Assembly: GCA_964568675.1 (NCBI GenBank) | Contig: CAZMQV010000002.1 | Location: forward strand, 40,931-104,930 | From: UPXZ01 sp964568675 | GTDB lineage: Bacteria; Bacteroidota; Bacteroidia; Bacteroidales; Paludibacteraceae | Length of the DNA: 64,000 nucleotides | Direction: 5' to 3' | Part shown: piece by piece, positions 25,850-35,094 of the stretch | Numbering within the stretch: position 1 is the first letter of the stretch | Layout: every line of letters begins with the position of its first letter | Made by a program: the position numbers and the translations under genes | Notes under the pieces: generated by a model | What the model saw: the letters and a program-made list of their open reading frames with translations, nothing else | Databases searched by the model: none | Told to the model about the DNA's origin: nothing

Positions 25850-26584
25850 TCAAAGTTTTTCTAACAGATACAAACTGCATACTCCGAATAAAAAGGTTTC
25901 ATATTTCATACAGTGAAAACCATTTTGTTGTGCTATCGCGATAAACTCATCACCTTGAGGAAATGCTTCCATCGAATTGGTGAGGTATTTGTATGCTTTC
26001 TTGTCGTTTGAAAAGGTTCTCACCACAAAGGGAATTAATGTCTTAGTATATAGCATATAAGCCTGATAAATGCCAGGAGTTTTCGGTTCGCTCATTTCGA
26101 GAACTACAAATTTACCGTTAGGAATAAGCACACGGTGAATTTCCTGCAAACTTTTATCTAAATTTTCAAAATTTCGGATACCAAATGATGTAATTGCCGC
26201 GTCAAATTTTTCGTTTTCGAAGCTCATTTGACTTACATCCTCTACCTTTAACTCTATTTTCCCGTCGAGACCGGCTTTCTTTACTTTTTCGCGTCCGATT
26301 TCAAGCATTTTCTCCGAAATATCGATGCCGGTAACACAAAGCGGCTCCAAGTGTTCAAAAGCTTTGATGGAAATATCGGCAGTGCCTGCGGCAATGTCAA
26401 GCAGCACTTTATGGGGAAATATTCGGAGCGATTGCAATGCTCTTTTTCTCCAAAGGCGTGCCAACCCCATACTCATGATATCATTGAATTGGTCGTATCT
26501 TTTCGAGATATTGTTGAACATGCGATTCAACTGTCGGGTTTTATTCTCGTTGGGGTTGTATGGTTTTATGTTTTCGATATCCAT
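25850..26584 (-). CDS. ubiE: Demethylmenaquinone methyltransferase
   Basis: SAM-dependent C-methyltransferase (MenG/UbiE) performing the last step of menaquinone synthesis. 244 residues. UbiE-specific segments are NRMFNNISKRYDQFNDIMSMG, W-RKRALQ, the SAM motif LLDIAAGTADISI and the acidic GIDISEKML, followed by VEDVSQMSFENEKFDAAITSFGIRN and VVLEMSEPKTPG. Because the organism also encodes menA and no ubiquinone genes are seen here, menaquinone is the likely substrate. It starts 10 bases after the lgt stop, so lgt-ubiE is a two-gene operon. Confidence 0.93.
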   Translation of the reverse strand: MDIENIKPYNPNENKTRQLNRMFNNISKRYDQFNDIMSMGLARLWRKRALQSLRIFPHKVLLDIAAGTADISIKAFEHLEPLCVTGIDISEKMLEIGREKVKKAGLDGKIELKVEDVSQMSFENEKFDAAITSFGIRNFENLDKSLQEIHRVLIPNGKFVVLEMSEPKTPGIYQAYMLYTKTLIPFVVRTFSNDKKAYKYLTNSMEAFPQGDEFIAIAQQNGFHCMKYETFLFGVCSLYLLEKL

Positions 26585-26594
26585 TTCTATGGTT

Positions 26595-27512
26595 TTATTT
26601 TGACAAGTTCTGTTTTTTTGATTTGGGAGGCTTTACTCTTTCCGTTTCTACTTCCGCAGTAGGTATTGTAATGTGCTTCTTACTATGATAAAAAATCAAA
26701 TAAAGCCCCCAAATGATAAAAGGAATACTGAGAATTTGTCCCATATTGAGTATCAGACTTCCCTCGAAATCTTCCTGATTGAGTTTGATAAACTCAAGTA
26801 AGAAACGTGTACCGAAAACACCTATCAGGAATACGCCAAATATCAAGCCTTCGCGCAGATATGCTTTCTTTTTCCAATAGAGCCACCAGGTTACTGCAAA
26901 AGTAACAAGGCAATAAAGTATTTCGTAAATCTGAGTTGGATGATGTGGCAATCCATCGCCTTGCGGATCTTGTGTGAAAATAAAACCCCATGGCAAATTT
27001 GTTACGCTACCGTATATTTCGGAGTTCATCAGATTGCCCAATCTGATGGCGGCGCCAGTGATTGCGGCTCCAATTACCAAGCGGTCGAAACCCCAAATAA
27101 AACCCTTGTGTGTAACTTTTTTGTTGAAATAATACATAGCGATCATAATACCGAGCGCGCCACCATGACTTGCCAATCCACCCTGCCAGATATAGAGTAG
27201 CTCCCAAGGTTTCGATAAATAAGGATTACCGTACTTAAAGCTTATTCCAAGAATTTCGACTGGTTGTTTTAGCAAATGCCATTCGTAGAAGAAGCAATGA
27301 CCTAATCTGGCTCCTAAAATGGTTCCAATTACTACATACATAAATTGCTTATCCATCCATGCTTCGGGGAGTTTCTCGTTTTTATACAATTTCCCGACGA
27401 TAAGGAGTGCCAGAAATATACCTAAAGCCCATAAAGCGCCATACCAACGCACGGTAAGCCCTCCGATTGAAAATAATTCGGGATTCACGTCCCAGGTAAC
27501 GTATAGCAACAT
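26595..27512 (-). CDS. lgt: Prolipoprotein diacylglyceryl transferase
   Basis: Inner-membrane enzyme that moves diacylglycerol from phosphatidylglycerol to the lipobox cysteine, the first step in maturing the many lipoproteins encoded in this window. 305 residues with about seven helices. Lgt features are VRWYGALWALGIF, the catalytic-region GARLGHCFFYEW, WQGGLASHGGALGI and the signature AIRLGNLMNSEIYG, followed by HHPTQIYEIL and GTRFLLEF. The C-terminal tail is basic. A full consensus promoter lies upstream (27587-27616). Confidence 0.95.
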   Translation of the reverse strand: MLLYVTWDVNPELFSIGGLTVRWYGALWALGIFLALLIVGKLYKNEKLPEAWMDKQFMYVVIGTILGARLGHCFFYEWHLLKQPVEILGISFKYGNPYLSKPWELLYIWQGGLASHGGALGIMIAMYYFNKKVTHKGFIWGFDRLVIGAAITGAAIRLGNLMNSEIYGSVTNLPWGFIFTQDPQGDGLPHHPTQIYEILYCLVTFAVTWWLYWKKKAYLREGLIFGVFLIGVFGTRFLLEFIKLNQEDFEGSLILNMGQILSIPFIIWGLYLIFYHSKKHITIPTAEVETERVKPPKSKKQNLSK

Positions 27513-27586
27513 AGTTTGTTAGTTAGTTTGTTTTATTTAGATGGAATGTTGTCAATTGTTCTGTAGTCCTGTTTGCTTATTTTCTG

Positions 27587-27616
27587 CAAAGTTAATGTTT
27601 CTTTTTTAGCTAGCAA
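27587..27616 (-). promoter_or_regulatory. lgt-ubiE promoter, TTG-N19-TAACTTTG
   Basis: On the minus strand TTG (27614-27616) and TAACTTTG (27587-27594) are 19 bases apart, matching the Bacteroidota consensus, about 75 bases ahead of lgt. Confidence 0.75.
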
Positions 27617-27693
27617 CGGGTGAGATAAAAGCATACAGATTATTTTCTGATAGTAAATGTTTTTTAACGTCGATTTTTAGCTGGAATACATAA

Positions 27694-27733
27694 AAAGGAC
27701 ATCGGAGAAGTGTTAATTCATGCGATGTCCTTT
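27694..27733 (-). terminator. secA terminator
   Basis: AAAGGACATCG (27694-27704) pairs perfectly with CGATGTCCTTT (27723-27733). On the minus strand the stem is followed by TTTTTATG. It lies 20 bases past the secA stop. Confidence 0.85.
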
Positions 27734-27753
27734 CTGATTATTCGTCTAATCAA

Positions 27754-30700
27754 TTATTCTTTTCCGTGACAATTTTTAAATTTCTTTCCACTTCCACAAG
27801 GACATAAGTCGTTTCTTCCTACTTTTTTCTCCACACGTATTGGTTCGGATTTCTGAACTTCACGCGTATCCTGCTGGGTTGGGTTGTTATTTCGGTTGCC
27901 GGAACTTGCTACTTCATCTTTTTGAGTTTTGTATTTACTATAGTCCGAACGACGTTGTTGTTCGCCCTGACGCACATCTTGCGGCTCACGAGTTGGTATC
28001 TGGCCACGCATCAGTATGGACAGAACTTTGCGGTTGATGCTATTTACCATTTCTTTGAACAAGCCGAAAGACTCCAATTTGTATATCAAAAGTGGATCTT
28101 TTTGTTCGTAACTTGCAGCCTGAACGGATTGGCGCAGATCGTCGAGCTGACGCAAATGCTCTTTCCATTCATCGTCAATCACATATAGCAAAGTTTGTTT
28201 CTGAAAATCCTTGATAACCTCGCGTCCTTCGCTTTCGTATGCTTTTTTCAAATTAGTAGTGATGTTAAACATGCGTTTTCCATCCGTTATCGGTATCAGG
28301 ATACTCTCAAATTGGTCGCCTTTGGTTTCGTAGATATCCTTGATTACCGGATTGGCGATGGAGGTCATTTTCTCAGTTTTTCTTTTGAATGTACCACGCG
28401 CTCCTTCAATTACCTGTTCGGTAATGTCATTAGCTTTGGTTTTTTTGAAAGATTCTTCGTCAATAGGTGTGTCCATGGCGTAAACCTTCATCAAATCTTG
28501 TTCGAAGTTTTCAAAGTCATCGTTTCCTTTGGCTGTTTCAACTATAGTTTCGGCACTATCATATATCATATTGGAAATGTCAACACCGATACGTTCGCCT
28601 ATCAATGCGTGGCGACGTTTGGAGTAAATCACTTCGCGCTGCGCATTCATCACATCGTCATATTCGAGCAGACGTTTACGAATGCCAAAGTTGTTTTCTT
28701 CTACTTTCTTTTGGGCACGTTCAATTGATTTTGATATCATGCTGTGCTCTATCACTTCACCTTCTTTAAATCCCATTTTGTCCATCATGCCCGAAATACG
28801 CTCCGAACCAAACAGACGCATCAAATCGTCTTCGAGTGAAACAAAGAATACGGATGAACCCGGGTCGCCCTGACGACCGGCACGCCCGCGTAGCTGGCGG
28901 TCAACTCGGCGACTCTCGTGTCTTTCAGTTCCCACTATTGCCAAGCCACCGGCTTCTTTCACTTCTGCAGTCAGTTTAATGTCGGTACCACGTCCGGCCA
29001 TGTTAGTTGCTATTGTTACTGTCCCTTTTCGTCCGGCTTCAGCCACAATGTCGGCTTCCCGTTTGTGTAACTTGGCATTCAGTACATTGTGTTTGATGCC
29101 ACGTCCGGTAAGCATCCGGCTTAGCAATTCGGAGATTTCAACCGATGTGGTACCTACCAACACGGGACGACCGGCTTCGACTAAACTTACTATTTCTTCG
29201 ATTACAGCCTGGTATTTTTCACGTTTTGTGCGGTAAACCCGGTCTTCCATGTCTTTGCGAGAAATGGGGCGATTGGTTGGTATCACCACAACATCCAATT
29301 TATAGATATTCCAAAGCTCGCCGGCTTCTGTTTCGGCTGTACCGGTCATACCGGCAAGTTTGTGATACATTCGGAAATAATTCTGCAAGGTAATGGTAGC
29401 GAATGTTTGTGTTGCCGCTTCGACCTTTACTCCCTCTTTGGCTTCGATGGCTTGGTGTAACCCATCAGAATACCGTCGTCCTTCCATGATACGTCCGGTT
29501 TGTTCGTCAACGATTTTCACCTGATTGTCAATTACCACATATTCTACATCATTTTCAAACATAGTGTATGCTTTCAGCAATTGATTGATAGTGTGTACTC
29601 GCTCCGATTTTACCGAGTAGTTTTGAAGAATATCATCTTTTTTAGCCTGCTTTTCTTCTTTAGAAAGTGAGTTGTTGCGCTCAAGCTCGGCAATTTCATC
29701 ACCTACATTAGGTAAAACAAACAACAGCGGATCGTCCGAATTACCGGTGATAAGGTCAATGCCTTTGTCGGTCATTTCAATGGAGTTATTTTTCTCATCA
29801 ATTACGAAGTAGAGTGGGTCAGTAGCTTCCGGCATTCGACGGTTGTTTTGCTCCATGTATATCTCTTCGGTTTTCAGCATGGCTGTTCTCACTCCTTGTT
29901 CACTCATGAATTTGATAAGTGGTTTGTTTTTAGGCATACCTTTGTAGGAGCGGAATAGCGCCAATGTACCTGCTTCGCGTTCTTTTTCGTTTTCCGATTT
30001 CATCAAGTTTCGCGCGTCGGCAAGGTATTTGGTTACGAGCTGACGTTGGGTGTTGACCAATTTTTCTACTTTAGGGCGTAGTTCTTCGAATAGTTGATCC
30101 TCGCCTTTTGGCACAGGTCCCGATATGATAAGTGGTGTACGGGCATCGTCAATAAGCACCGAGTCCACCTCATCCACAATTGCGAAATTATGTGAACGCT
30201 GAACCAGGTCGAGCGGGCTTGTAGCCATATTATCACGCAGGTAATCAAAACCAAATTCGTTGTTAGTTCCAAATGTGATGTCGGCCATGTATGCCTGACG
30301 ACGCTCTTCGGAGTTAGGGCGATGTTTGTCGATACAGTCAACAGACAAGCCGTGAAACATGTATAAAGGTCCCATCCATTCCGAGTCACGTTTTGAAAGG
30401 TAGTCGTTCACCGTTACCACGTGTACTCCACGGTGTGAAAGACCATTAAGGAATACGGGTAGGGTTGCTACCAATGTTTTACCCTCACCGGTAGCCATTT
30501 CAGAGATTCTGCCCCTATGTAGCACCACGCCACCAAAAAGCTGCACATCGTAGTGCACCATTTCCCATTTAATGATGTTGCCACCGGCATTCCATTCGTT
30601 TTTATATATAGCTTTGTCGCCTTCGATGCGTACGAAATCATTTTTAGCGGCTAAGTTGCGGTCAAAATCGTTTGCGGTAACAATTGTTTCTGCATTTTCA

Positions 30701-31065
30701 GAAAAACGTCGGGCAGTGTCCTTTACAATCGCAAAAGCTTCGGGCAGAATTTCCTCTAGTACTTTCTCTACTTTGTCAGTAATATCTTTTTCTAATTTGT
30801 CAACTTCGTTGTATATTTTTTCGCGAAGATGCAATTCTGTTTGCTCAATACTTGCTTTCAGTTCAACAATCTTTTGATTGTCTGCCGAAATAACATCCTG
30901 AATTTTTGCTTTTAGTATTTCTGTGCGTTCACGCAGTTCGTCGTTTGAGAGAGTTTTTATATTCTCGTAAGCTGCTTTTATCTTTTCTACTTCCGGCGAT
31001 ATCTCTTTCATATCGCGCTGGGCTTTGTTGCCCATAAATTTCTTTAATAAATCACCTAATGCCAT
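27754..31065 (-). CDS. secA: Preprotein translocase ATPase SecA
   Basis: Motor ATPase that drives proteins through SecYEG. At 1103 residues it is longer than the E. coli form (about 900), typical of Bacteroidota SecA. Visible features are Walker A in MATGEGKTLVATLP, FDYLRDNM, the DEVD box in IVDEVDSVLIDDA, GRIMEGRRYSDGLHQAIEAKE, TFATITLQNYFRMY, the second helicase half with NMAGRGTDIKL and RRVDRQLRGRAGRQGDPG, and the zinc-binding C-terminus LCPCGSGKKFKNCHG. An insert of coiled-coil character near residues 40-130 accounts for some of the extra length. It has its own -7 box and terminator. Confidence 0.98.
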   Translation of the reverse strand: MALGDLLKKFMGNKAQRDMKEISPEVEKIKAAYENIKTLSNDELRERTEILKAKIQDVISADNQKIVELKASIEQTELHLREKIYNEVDKLEKDITDKVEKVLEEILPEAFAIVKDTARRFSENAETIVTANDFDRNLAAKNDFVRIEGDKAIYKNEWNAGGNIIKWEMVHYDVQLFGGVVLHRGRISEMATGEGKTLVATLPVFLNGLSHRGVHVVTVNDYLSKRDSEWMGPLYMFHGLSVDCIDKHRPNSEERRQAYMADITFGTNNEFGFDYLRDNMATSPLDLVQRSHNFAIVDEVDSVLIDDARTPLIISGPVPKGEDQLFEELRPKVEKLVNTQRQLVTKYLADARNLMKSENEKEREAGTLALFRSYKGMPKNKPLIKFMSEQGVRTAMLKTEEIYMEQNNRRMPEATDPLYFVIDEKNNSIEMTDKGIDLITGNSDDPLLFVLPNVGDEIAELERNNSLSKEEKQAKKDDILQNYSVKSERVHTINQLLKAYTMFENDVEYVVIDNQVKIVDEQTGRIMEGRRYSDGLHQAIEAKEGVKVEAATQTFATITLQNYFRMYHKLAGMTGTAETEAGELWNIYKLDVVVIPTNRPISRKDMEDRVYRTKREKYQAVIEEIVSLVEAGRPVLVGTTSVEISELLSRMLTGRGIKHNVLNAKLHKREADIVAEAGRKGTVTIATNMAGRGTDIKLTAEVKEAGGLAIVGTERHESRRVDRQLRGRAGRQGDPGSSVFFVSLEDDLMRLFGSERISGMMDKMGFKEGEVIEHSMISKSIERAQKKVEENNFGIRKRLLEYDDVMNAQREVIYSKRRHALIGERIGVDISNMIYDSAETIVETAKGNDDFENFEQDLMKVYAMDTPIDEESFKKTKANDITEQVIEGARGTFKRKTEKMTSIANPVIKDIYETKGDQFESILIPITDGKRMFNITTNLKKAYESEGREVIKDFQKQTLLYVIDDEWKEHLRQLDDLRQSVQAASYEQKDPLLIYKLESFGLFKEMVNSINRKVLSILMRGQIPTREPQDVRQGEQQRRSDYSKYKTQKDEVASSGNRNNNPTQQDTREVQKSEPIRVEKKVGRNDLCPCGSGKKFKNCHGKE

Positions 31066-31375
31066 GAGTTTTTTTCCTTTATCCGAGCCGGCGACTTAAA
31101 GTTTCCGGATCTATTTTATTTATGTTTCTATTTGTATTCTATTTGTGTTGATTTTATTAAAATAGCCAGTTTTTATATTTTAAAAAATCATGCAAAGATA
31201 CTACTTTTAAAAACGTTGATTGTGTAATCTTGCTATAAAAATGTTTAATAACACATATTTTGTGCCGTGCAAAAAACACCGAAAGGCTATGATAGTGTAT
31301 GCTTAAAAGGGGAAATCAATCGGTTAAATTGATATTTAAGACATATCAAATGGTAATAAATGAGGCTTATGGCGC
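31066..31375. other. Leader and promoter region upstream of secA
   Basis: Contains the secA -7 box TATCTTTG on the minus strand (31193-31200), giving a leader of about 125 nt. In the leader ATCCG and CGGAT form a short stem near the start codon. The right part (31201-31375) lies past the end of the YihY gene and shows nothing else recognisable. Confidence 0.5.
31193..31200 (-). promoter_or_regulatory. secA -7 box TATCTTTG
   Basis: Minus-strand TATCTTTG matches TAnnTTTG. No TTG was found at the correct -33 distance. Confidence 0.5.
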
Positions 31376-32698
31376 TTACATGTCTTTGATGAGAACCGAT
31401 TGACTTAATTCATGCGATTTTTCTTGCAATGTTATTATTTCTTTCCAAAAAGCATCCATTTCTTCGTTTTTCGATTCCAAAAATAGCTCTGAGCCTTGAG
31501 TGTCTAATTTTTGTTCTACCATATTGAGGCTTAGCCCATTGATATCGATGGCGGGAAGGTATGCTTTCACAGCTTTATCATTTTCTGTTGCCGCTATAAT
31601 ATTTGCATCCGTCAGGCTGGTAAGTATCTGATTCAAAAGCCGGATGGGTAGTTTGTATTCGCTTACAATGTCGTCAACCGTGAGTGGTGGCTGATTATTT
31701 TGAAAACGTTTTACAATGATGTGAACAACGAAAACTGTCAGATTTCGTTTGTATCGGAGGCTTATGTTGTCCGTGTCGTTTTGATAATCGAAATGACGCA
31801 AATTTTGTGAAACATACGAAATTTCGGCGCCAATAAGAAAAATAATACATGAAATATCAATCCAGAGTAAAAGAAGCGGAATGGCAGCAAAACCTCCGTA
31901 AATGGCATTGTAGCGCGTTAAGTTTATCTGTCCGCTGACATAAAGGTTTTGAAAAATCTGAAAGAAAATTGCTGTAATGATGCCGGCAATAAGCGCGTTT
32001 AAGAAACGCACTTTCGTATTGGGAATCAGCATAAAAATAAATGTAAACATCAAAGCACTTGAGATATAAGGAACTAAAGAAAGTGCGAATTGTGCTAGTG
32101 GTGTGAAAATCTGAAATAGAAAAGTTTCTTTAAAGATATTGTTTATGTAAATGGATAGACCACTGCTCACAGCCAACAGAATAGGGAAAATGAGTAAGCC
32201 TGAAAAATATAATGCGAATTGCTTGACTATGGAACGCGATTTCTGTACTTGCCAGATGTTGTTGAGCGCCATTTCGATTTGCGCAAAAAGATTGTAAACA
32301 GAATATATCAGTATAATCAACCCGATTCCCAGGAAGATACCTCCACTCATGGTGTCCAAATATTTTCTTACAAATTCCATAATCACAGGAATTAAATCGG
32401 ATTGAGCCATGAAAGTATTCTGAAGCGAACTTTCAATCGTATTTTCGATATTAAAACCTTTTGCGATAGCTGACATGAGAGCGAAAAGCGGAACGATGGC
32501 AAACGTGATGGAATAGGTGAGGGCGGAAGCGCGGATACCTATCTGATGTGATTTGTAGCCTCCGATAGCAAGATAAATTGTTTTAATGATATTGTAAAAG
32601 ATTCGACGGGTTTTGGTTAGCTCATTTCCTGTAATTTTCCAAATATCATAACGCACAAAGTTAAAAGCGAATTGAAACCATTCAATTATATTTTTCAT
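31376..32698 (-). CDS. YihY/BrkB-family inner-membrane protein with C-terminal winged-helix-like extension
   Basis: A 440-residue protein. The first 290 residues carry the six-helix YihY domain (SALTYSITFAIVPLFALM, GGIFLGIGLIILIYSVYNLF, the loop NNIWQVQ-KSRS, YNAIYGGFAAIPLLLLWIDISCIIFLIGAEISY). This family was once called ribonuclease BN in error. Its real function is unsettled and may concern envelope or transport. The last 150 residues (VDDIVSEYKLPIRLLNQILTSL and following) look like a soluble winged-helix-type domain, as in other Bacteroidota and proteobacterial long forms. Monocistronic, with no clear promoter box. Confidence 0.85.
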   Translation of the reverse strand: MKNIIEWFQFAFNFVRYDIWKITGNELTKTRRIFYNIIKTIYLAIGGYKSHQIGIRASALTYSITFAIVPLFALMSAIAKGFNIENTIESSLQNTFMAQSDLIPVIMEFVRKYLDTMSGGIFLGIGLIILIYSVYNLFAQIEMALNNIWQVQKSRSIVKQFALYFSGLLIFPILLAVSSGLSIYINNIFKETFLFQIFTPLAQFALSLVPYISSALMFTFIFMLIPNTKVRFLNALIAGIITAIFFQIFQNLYVSGQINLTRYNAIYGGFAAIPLLLLWIDISCIIFLIGAEISYVSQNLRHFDYQNDTDNISLRYKRNLTVFVVHIIVKRFQNNQPPLTVDDIVSEYKLPIRLLNQILTSLTDANIIAATENDKAVKAYLPAIDINGLSLNMVEQKLDTQGSELFLESKNEEMDAFWKEIITLQEKSHELSQSVLIKDM

Positions 32699-32911
32699 AA
32701 GATGAGTGTTAGTCTTTTATAAAAACTTCATGTGATTTTGAAAATAAAAAAACAAAGCGCCGCGAAATGTTTTAAGACTTAGAGAAAGTGCAAATCGTTT
32801 ATTCTTGTTTTTTCTTAATTGCAGATTATCGTTTGTTTAACGGAATAATATGCCTACTTTTCAAGGTGTTGAATATTTGAGTTTATATTGTTTGTTGTTG
32901 TCGAAAGAAAA

Positions 32912-33274
32912 ATCAGCAAATCTATAAGCCGGGTTCTGTGTTTTTTCACTACGGAAAAAATGTTTGTCATTTATCTGGAACTTGAGTCGCCTCAAGTTTC
33001 TGAGCAATCTACCCTCCGGCATCGGGCGAGCAGCCCTGATAACGCCGGTTTACTTGATCTTGCAACCCATCAGGCGTACGGCTCGCAATGTTGCCACCAC
33101 GACCGGTAAGCTCTTACCTCACCTTTTCACCCTTATTCCGCAAGCGGAACGGTTATTTTCTGTTACGCTACTTTGCCCTCGCGAACAACTTCCCGTTAGG
33201 AAGCATGGTGCTCTGTGTTGCCCGGACTTTCCTCCCCCCGAATAGATCAGGAAGCGACAAACCGATTTGCTGAT
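32912..33274 (-). ncRNA. rnpB: RNase P RNA (M1 RNA), bacterial type
   Basis: Catalytic RNA that trims tRNA 5' leaders. On the minus strand the sequence has the 5' P4 region GAGGAAAGTCCGGGC (near 33235-33221) and the 3' region ACAGAACCCGGCTTATAG (near 32940-32923), the most conserved parts of bacterial RNase P RNA. The ends are set by the P1 helix: ATCAGCAAATC at the 5' end (33274-33264) pairs perfectly with GATTTGCTGAT at the 3' end (32922-32912). Length is about 363 nt, normal for the class. Promoter box TACCTTTG lies just upstream. Confidence 0.95.
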
Positions 33275-33279
33275 TGATG

Positions 33280-33287
33280 CAAAGGTA
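33280..33287 (-). promoter_or_regulatory. rnpB -7 box TACCTTTG
   Basis: Minus-strand TACCTTTG sits 6 bases before the P1 5' strand of rnpB, the expected distance to the transcription start. A TTTG lies 15 bases further upstream, shorter than ideal. Confidence 0.7.
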
Positions 33288-33576
33288 ATCATTTTTTTAC
33301 AACAAATTATTCCGATTTGTAGCAAAAGGTTATTTTTTTGACAATTTTGATTAAACTATCAATATAATTATTGATGCAGATTTTTACAATACCATAGTTT
33401 GCATTAATAAAATATATAGTGCTTATATACTGATAATTAAATGAAATTGCACATCATCTTATTGAAAATAAAATTAAAAAATACCATTATTTTGAGAAAA
33501 AAGTTCTACCTTTGGATTTGTATTAATATGTAATTACGATTAGAATAAAAACAAACTTATTAAAAATAAATGCATT
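33288..33576. other. Intergenic region between rnpB and the acidic protein gene
   Basis: AT-rich and without coding sequence. It contains the divergent elements of the rnpB promoter at the left and a plus-strand TACCTTTG box (33507-33514) near the right end. Confidence 0.55.
33507..33514 (+). promoter_or_regulatory. -7 box TACCTTTG of the acidic protein gene
   Basis: Matches TAnnTTTG. It would give a leader of about 55 nt before the ATG at 33577. A TTTG at 33491-33494 is only 12 bases away. Confidence 0.55.
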
Positions 33577-33909
33577 ATGAAAATGGAAGACGATTTGCTG
33601 GAATATGACGACGACGACGCTGTAAAATTCATCATGGCCCAATTGCCATCTGAAGTAAAAGATCACATCGACGAAGATGTTGTTAACTATGTTTTAGATG
33701 TATTGTATGACTATTATGAAGAAAAAGGTCTAATTACTGAAGACGCCGCCGAAGAGGCAAGCATTGACGAAGAAGAAATGCTCAAATTCGTACTGAAAGC
33801 TTCAAAAAAAGATGGAGTTAAATTATCGGAAGATGAATTACTGCTCATTCTTGATAGCGAATATGAATATGGTAAGTCTTTAGGTATCTATTCGGATGAG
33901 GAAGAATAG
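33577..33909 (+). CDS. Conserved small acidic protein of unknown function
   Basis: A 110-residue cytoplasmic protein, extremely rich in Asp and Glu (DDLLEYDDDDAVKFI at the start, GIYSDEEE at the end). It looks like two related helical halves: AQLPSEVKDHIDEDVVNYVLDVLYDYYEEKG, and a second with MLKFVLKASKK, LSEDELLLILDSEYEYGKSLG. The repeated Y-E-x-G ending suggests an internal duplication. No known family name was recognised, although similar acidic proteins occur in Bacteroidales. It is flanked by its own -7 box and a terminator, so it is a single-gene unit. Confidence 0.8.
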   Translation: MKMEDDLLEYDDDDAVKFIMAQLPSEVKDHIDEDVVNYVLDVLYDYYEEKGLITEDAAEEASIDEEEMLKFVLKASKKDGVKLSEDELLLILDSEYEYGKSLGIYSDEEE

Positions 33910-33937
33910 TTAAACAAATAGATTAGATAAAATCATG

Positions 33938-33973
33938 AAACACCTTGACAATAAATATGTCGGGGTGTTTTTT
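33938..33973 (+). terminator. Terminator after the acidic protein gene
   Basis: AAACACCTTGACA (33938-33950) pairs with TGTCGGGGTGTTT (33958-33970) with two G-T wobbles, followed by TTT. Confidence 0.85.
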
Positions 33974-34101
33974 CCTTGTTATTAGTGTCAATCGGTAAAG
34001 CGCACTAATAGGAGTGTGTAAGCAAGCAAATACCTTGATTTTTTTAGTGTTGCGTGCTATCTCAAATTTAACTCCGATTTATTAATCATCATCACGAAAA
34101 A

Positions 34102-34974
34102 ATGAAATATTTCTTTGCATCATTTCTGGTACGTATATTTAGTTTATTGCCATTTTGGATGCTTTATTTAATCTCCGATTTTGCATATTTTCTTGTTTAT
34201 CATGTAGCAAAGTACAGAATTGGGGTAGTAAGAGAGAATCTGAAACGTTCGTTTCCCGAGAAATCGGCAATTGAATTGATTAAAATTGAGAAAGAATTTT
34301 ACCATCATTTCTGCGATATTTTTCTCGAAAGTTTGAAGCAACCAGGCATGAGCAAAACAATGATGAAGCGGCGCATGAAGTTTGTTAATTACGAACCAAT
34401 GTTGCGTCATTATGACGAGGGACGAAGCGTGATGCTACTCACTTCGCACTATGCAAACTGGGAATGGACATCATCTTTTTCGTTGTATCTGCCCGAAGAC
34501 AAGCCTGCCTATCAGATATATAAGCGCCAGACGGATGCAACTTCGGATAGGATAATAGATGATATCCGAAAGCATTTTGGAAGCAAAAATGTGGAGATGA
34601 AAAATATTTTACGTCAAATGATTACAATGCGCGGTGAAGGCAAACTGGGTATGTTTGGCATGTTGTCCGACCAGTCGCCAAGCCGAAATAGTATGCATTA
34701 TTTTACCAATTTTCTGAAACAATACACCGCGGTAATCACAGGAACTGAGCAACTTGCCCGAAAATTCAATTATCCGGTATATTACGTGAGGATGAAAAAA
34801 ATTAAACGCGGTTATTACACGTGTCATTTCCTGCCGATAGCTATCAATCCGGCTGAAACTGCCGAATTTGAGATAAGTGAAAAGTATATGCGTATGCTTG
34901 AAGATGATATTGAGCAAAATCCTGCATATTGGCTTTGGACGCATAAACGATGGAAATATACCCGAACGAATTAA
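34102..34974 (+). CDS. LpxL/HtrB-like lysophospholipid or lipid A acyltransferase
   Basis: A 290-residue member of the lipid A biosynthesis acyltransferase family, peripheral to the inner membrane. The acyltransferase motif appears as TSHYANWEW (HX4E type, near residue 118), followed by IYKRQTD, the GMLSDQSPSR segment that corresponds to the family D-Q-x motif, and the C-terminal LWTHKRWK. The N-terminus has one hydrophobic anchor. It presumably adds a secondary acyl chain to lipid A or a related lipid. It is followed by a glycosyltransferase and an outer-membrane protein on the same strand, possibly an envelope cluster. Confidence 0.87.
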   Translation: MKYFFASFLVRIFSLLPFWMLYLISDFAYFLVYHVAKYRIGVVRENLKRSFPEKSAIELIKIEKEFYHHFCDIFLESLKQPGMSKTMMKRRMKFVNYEPMLRHYDEGRSVMLLTSHYANWEWTSSFSLYLPEDKPAYQIYKRQTDATSDRIIDDIRKHFGSKNVEMKNILRQMITMRGEGKLGMFGMLSDQSPSRNSMHYFTNFLKQYTAVITGTEQLARKFNYPVYYVRMKKIKRGYYTCHFLPIAINPAETAEFEISEKYMRMLEDDIEQNPAYWLWTHKRWKYTRTN

Positions 34975-35094
34975 AGCGGTTTTATTTATACTTCAAAATT
35001 AATTCTCAACTTCATATAGCTTAGTCTATTAATCATTTGTACAGCCAATTACCTTAGTTCTGATAAAAAAATATTAAAAAAAACAGAAAAGAAG

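Noticed and set aside
32888..33325. Several short open frames in the rnpB region
   Set aside because: They lie inside the RNase P RNA gene and have no coding signatures.
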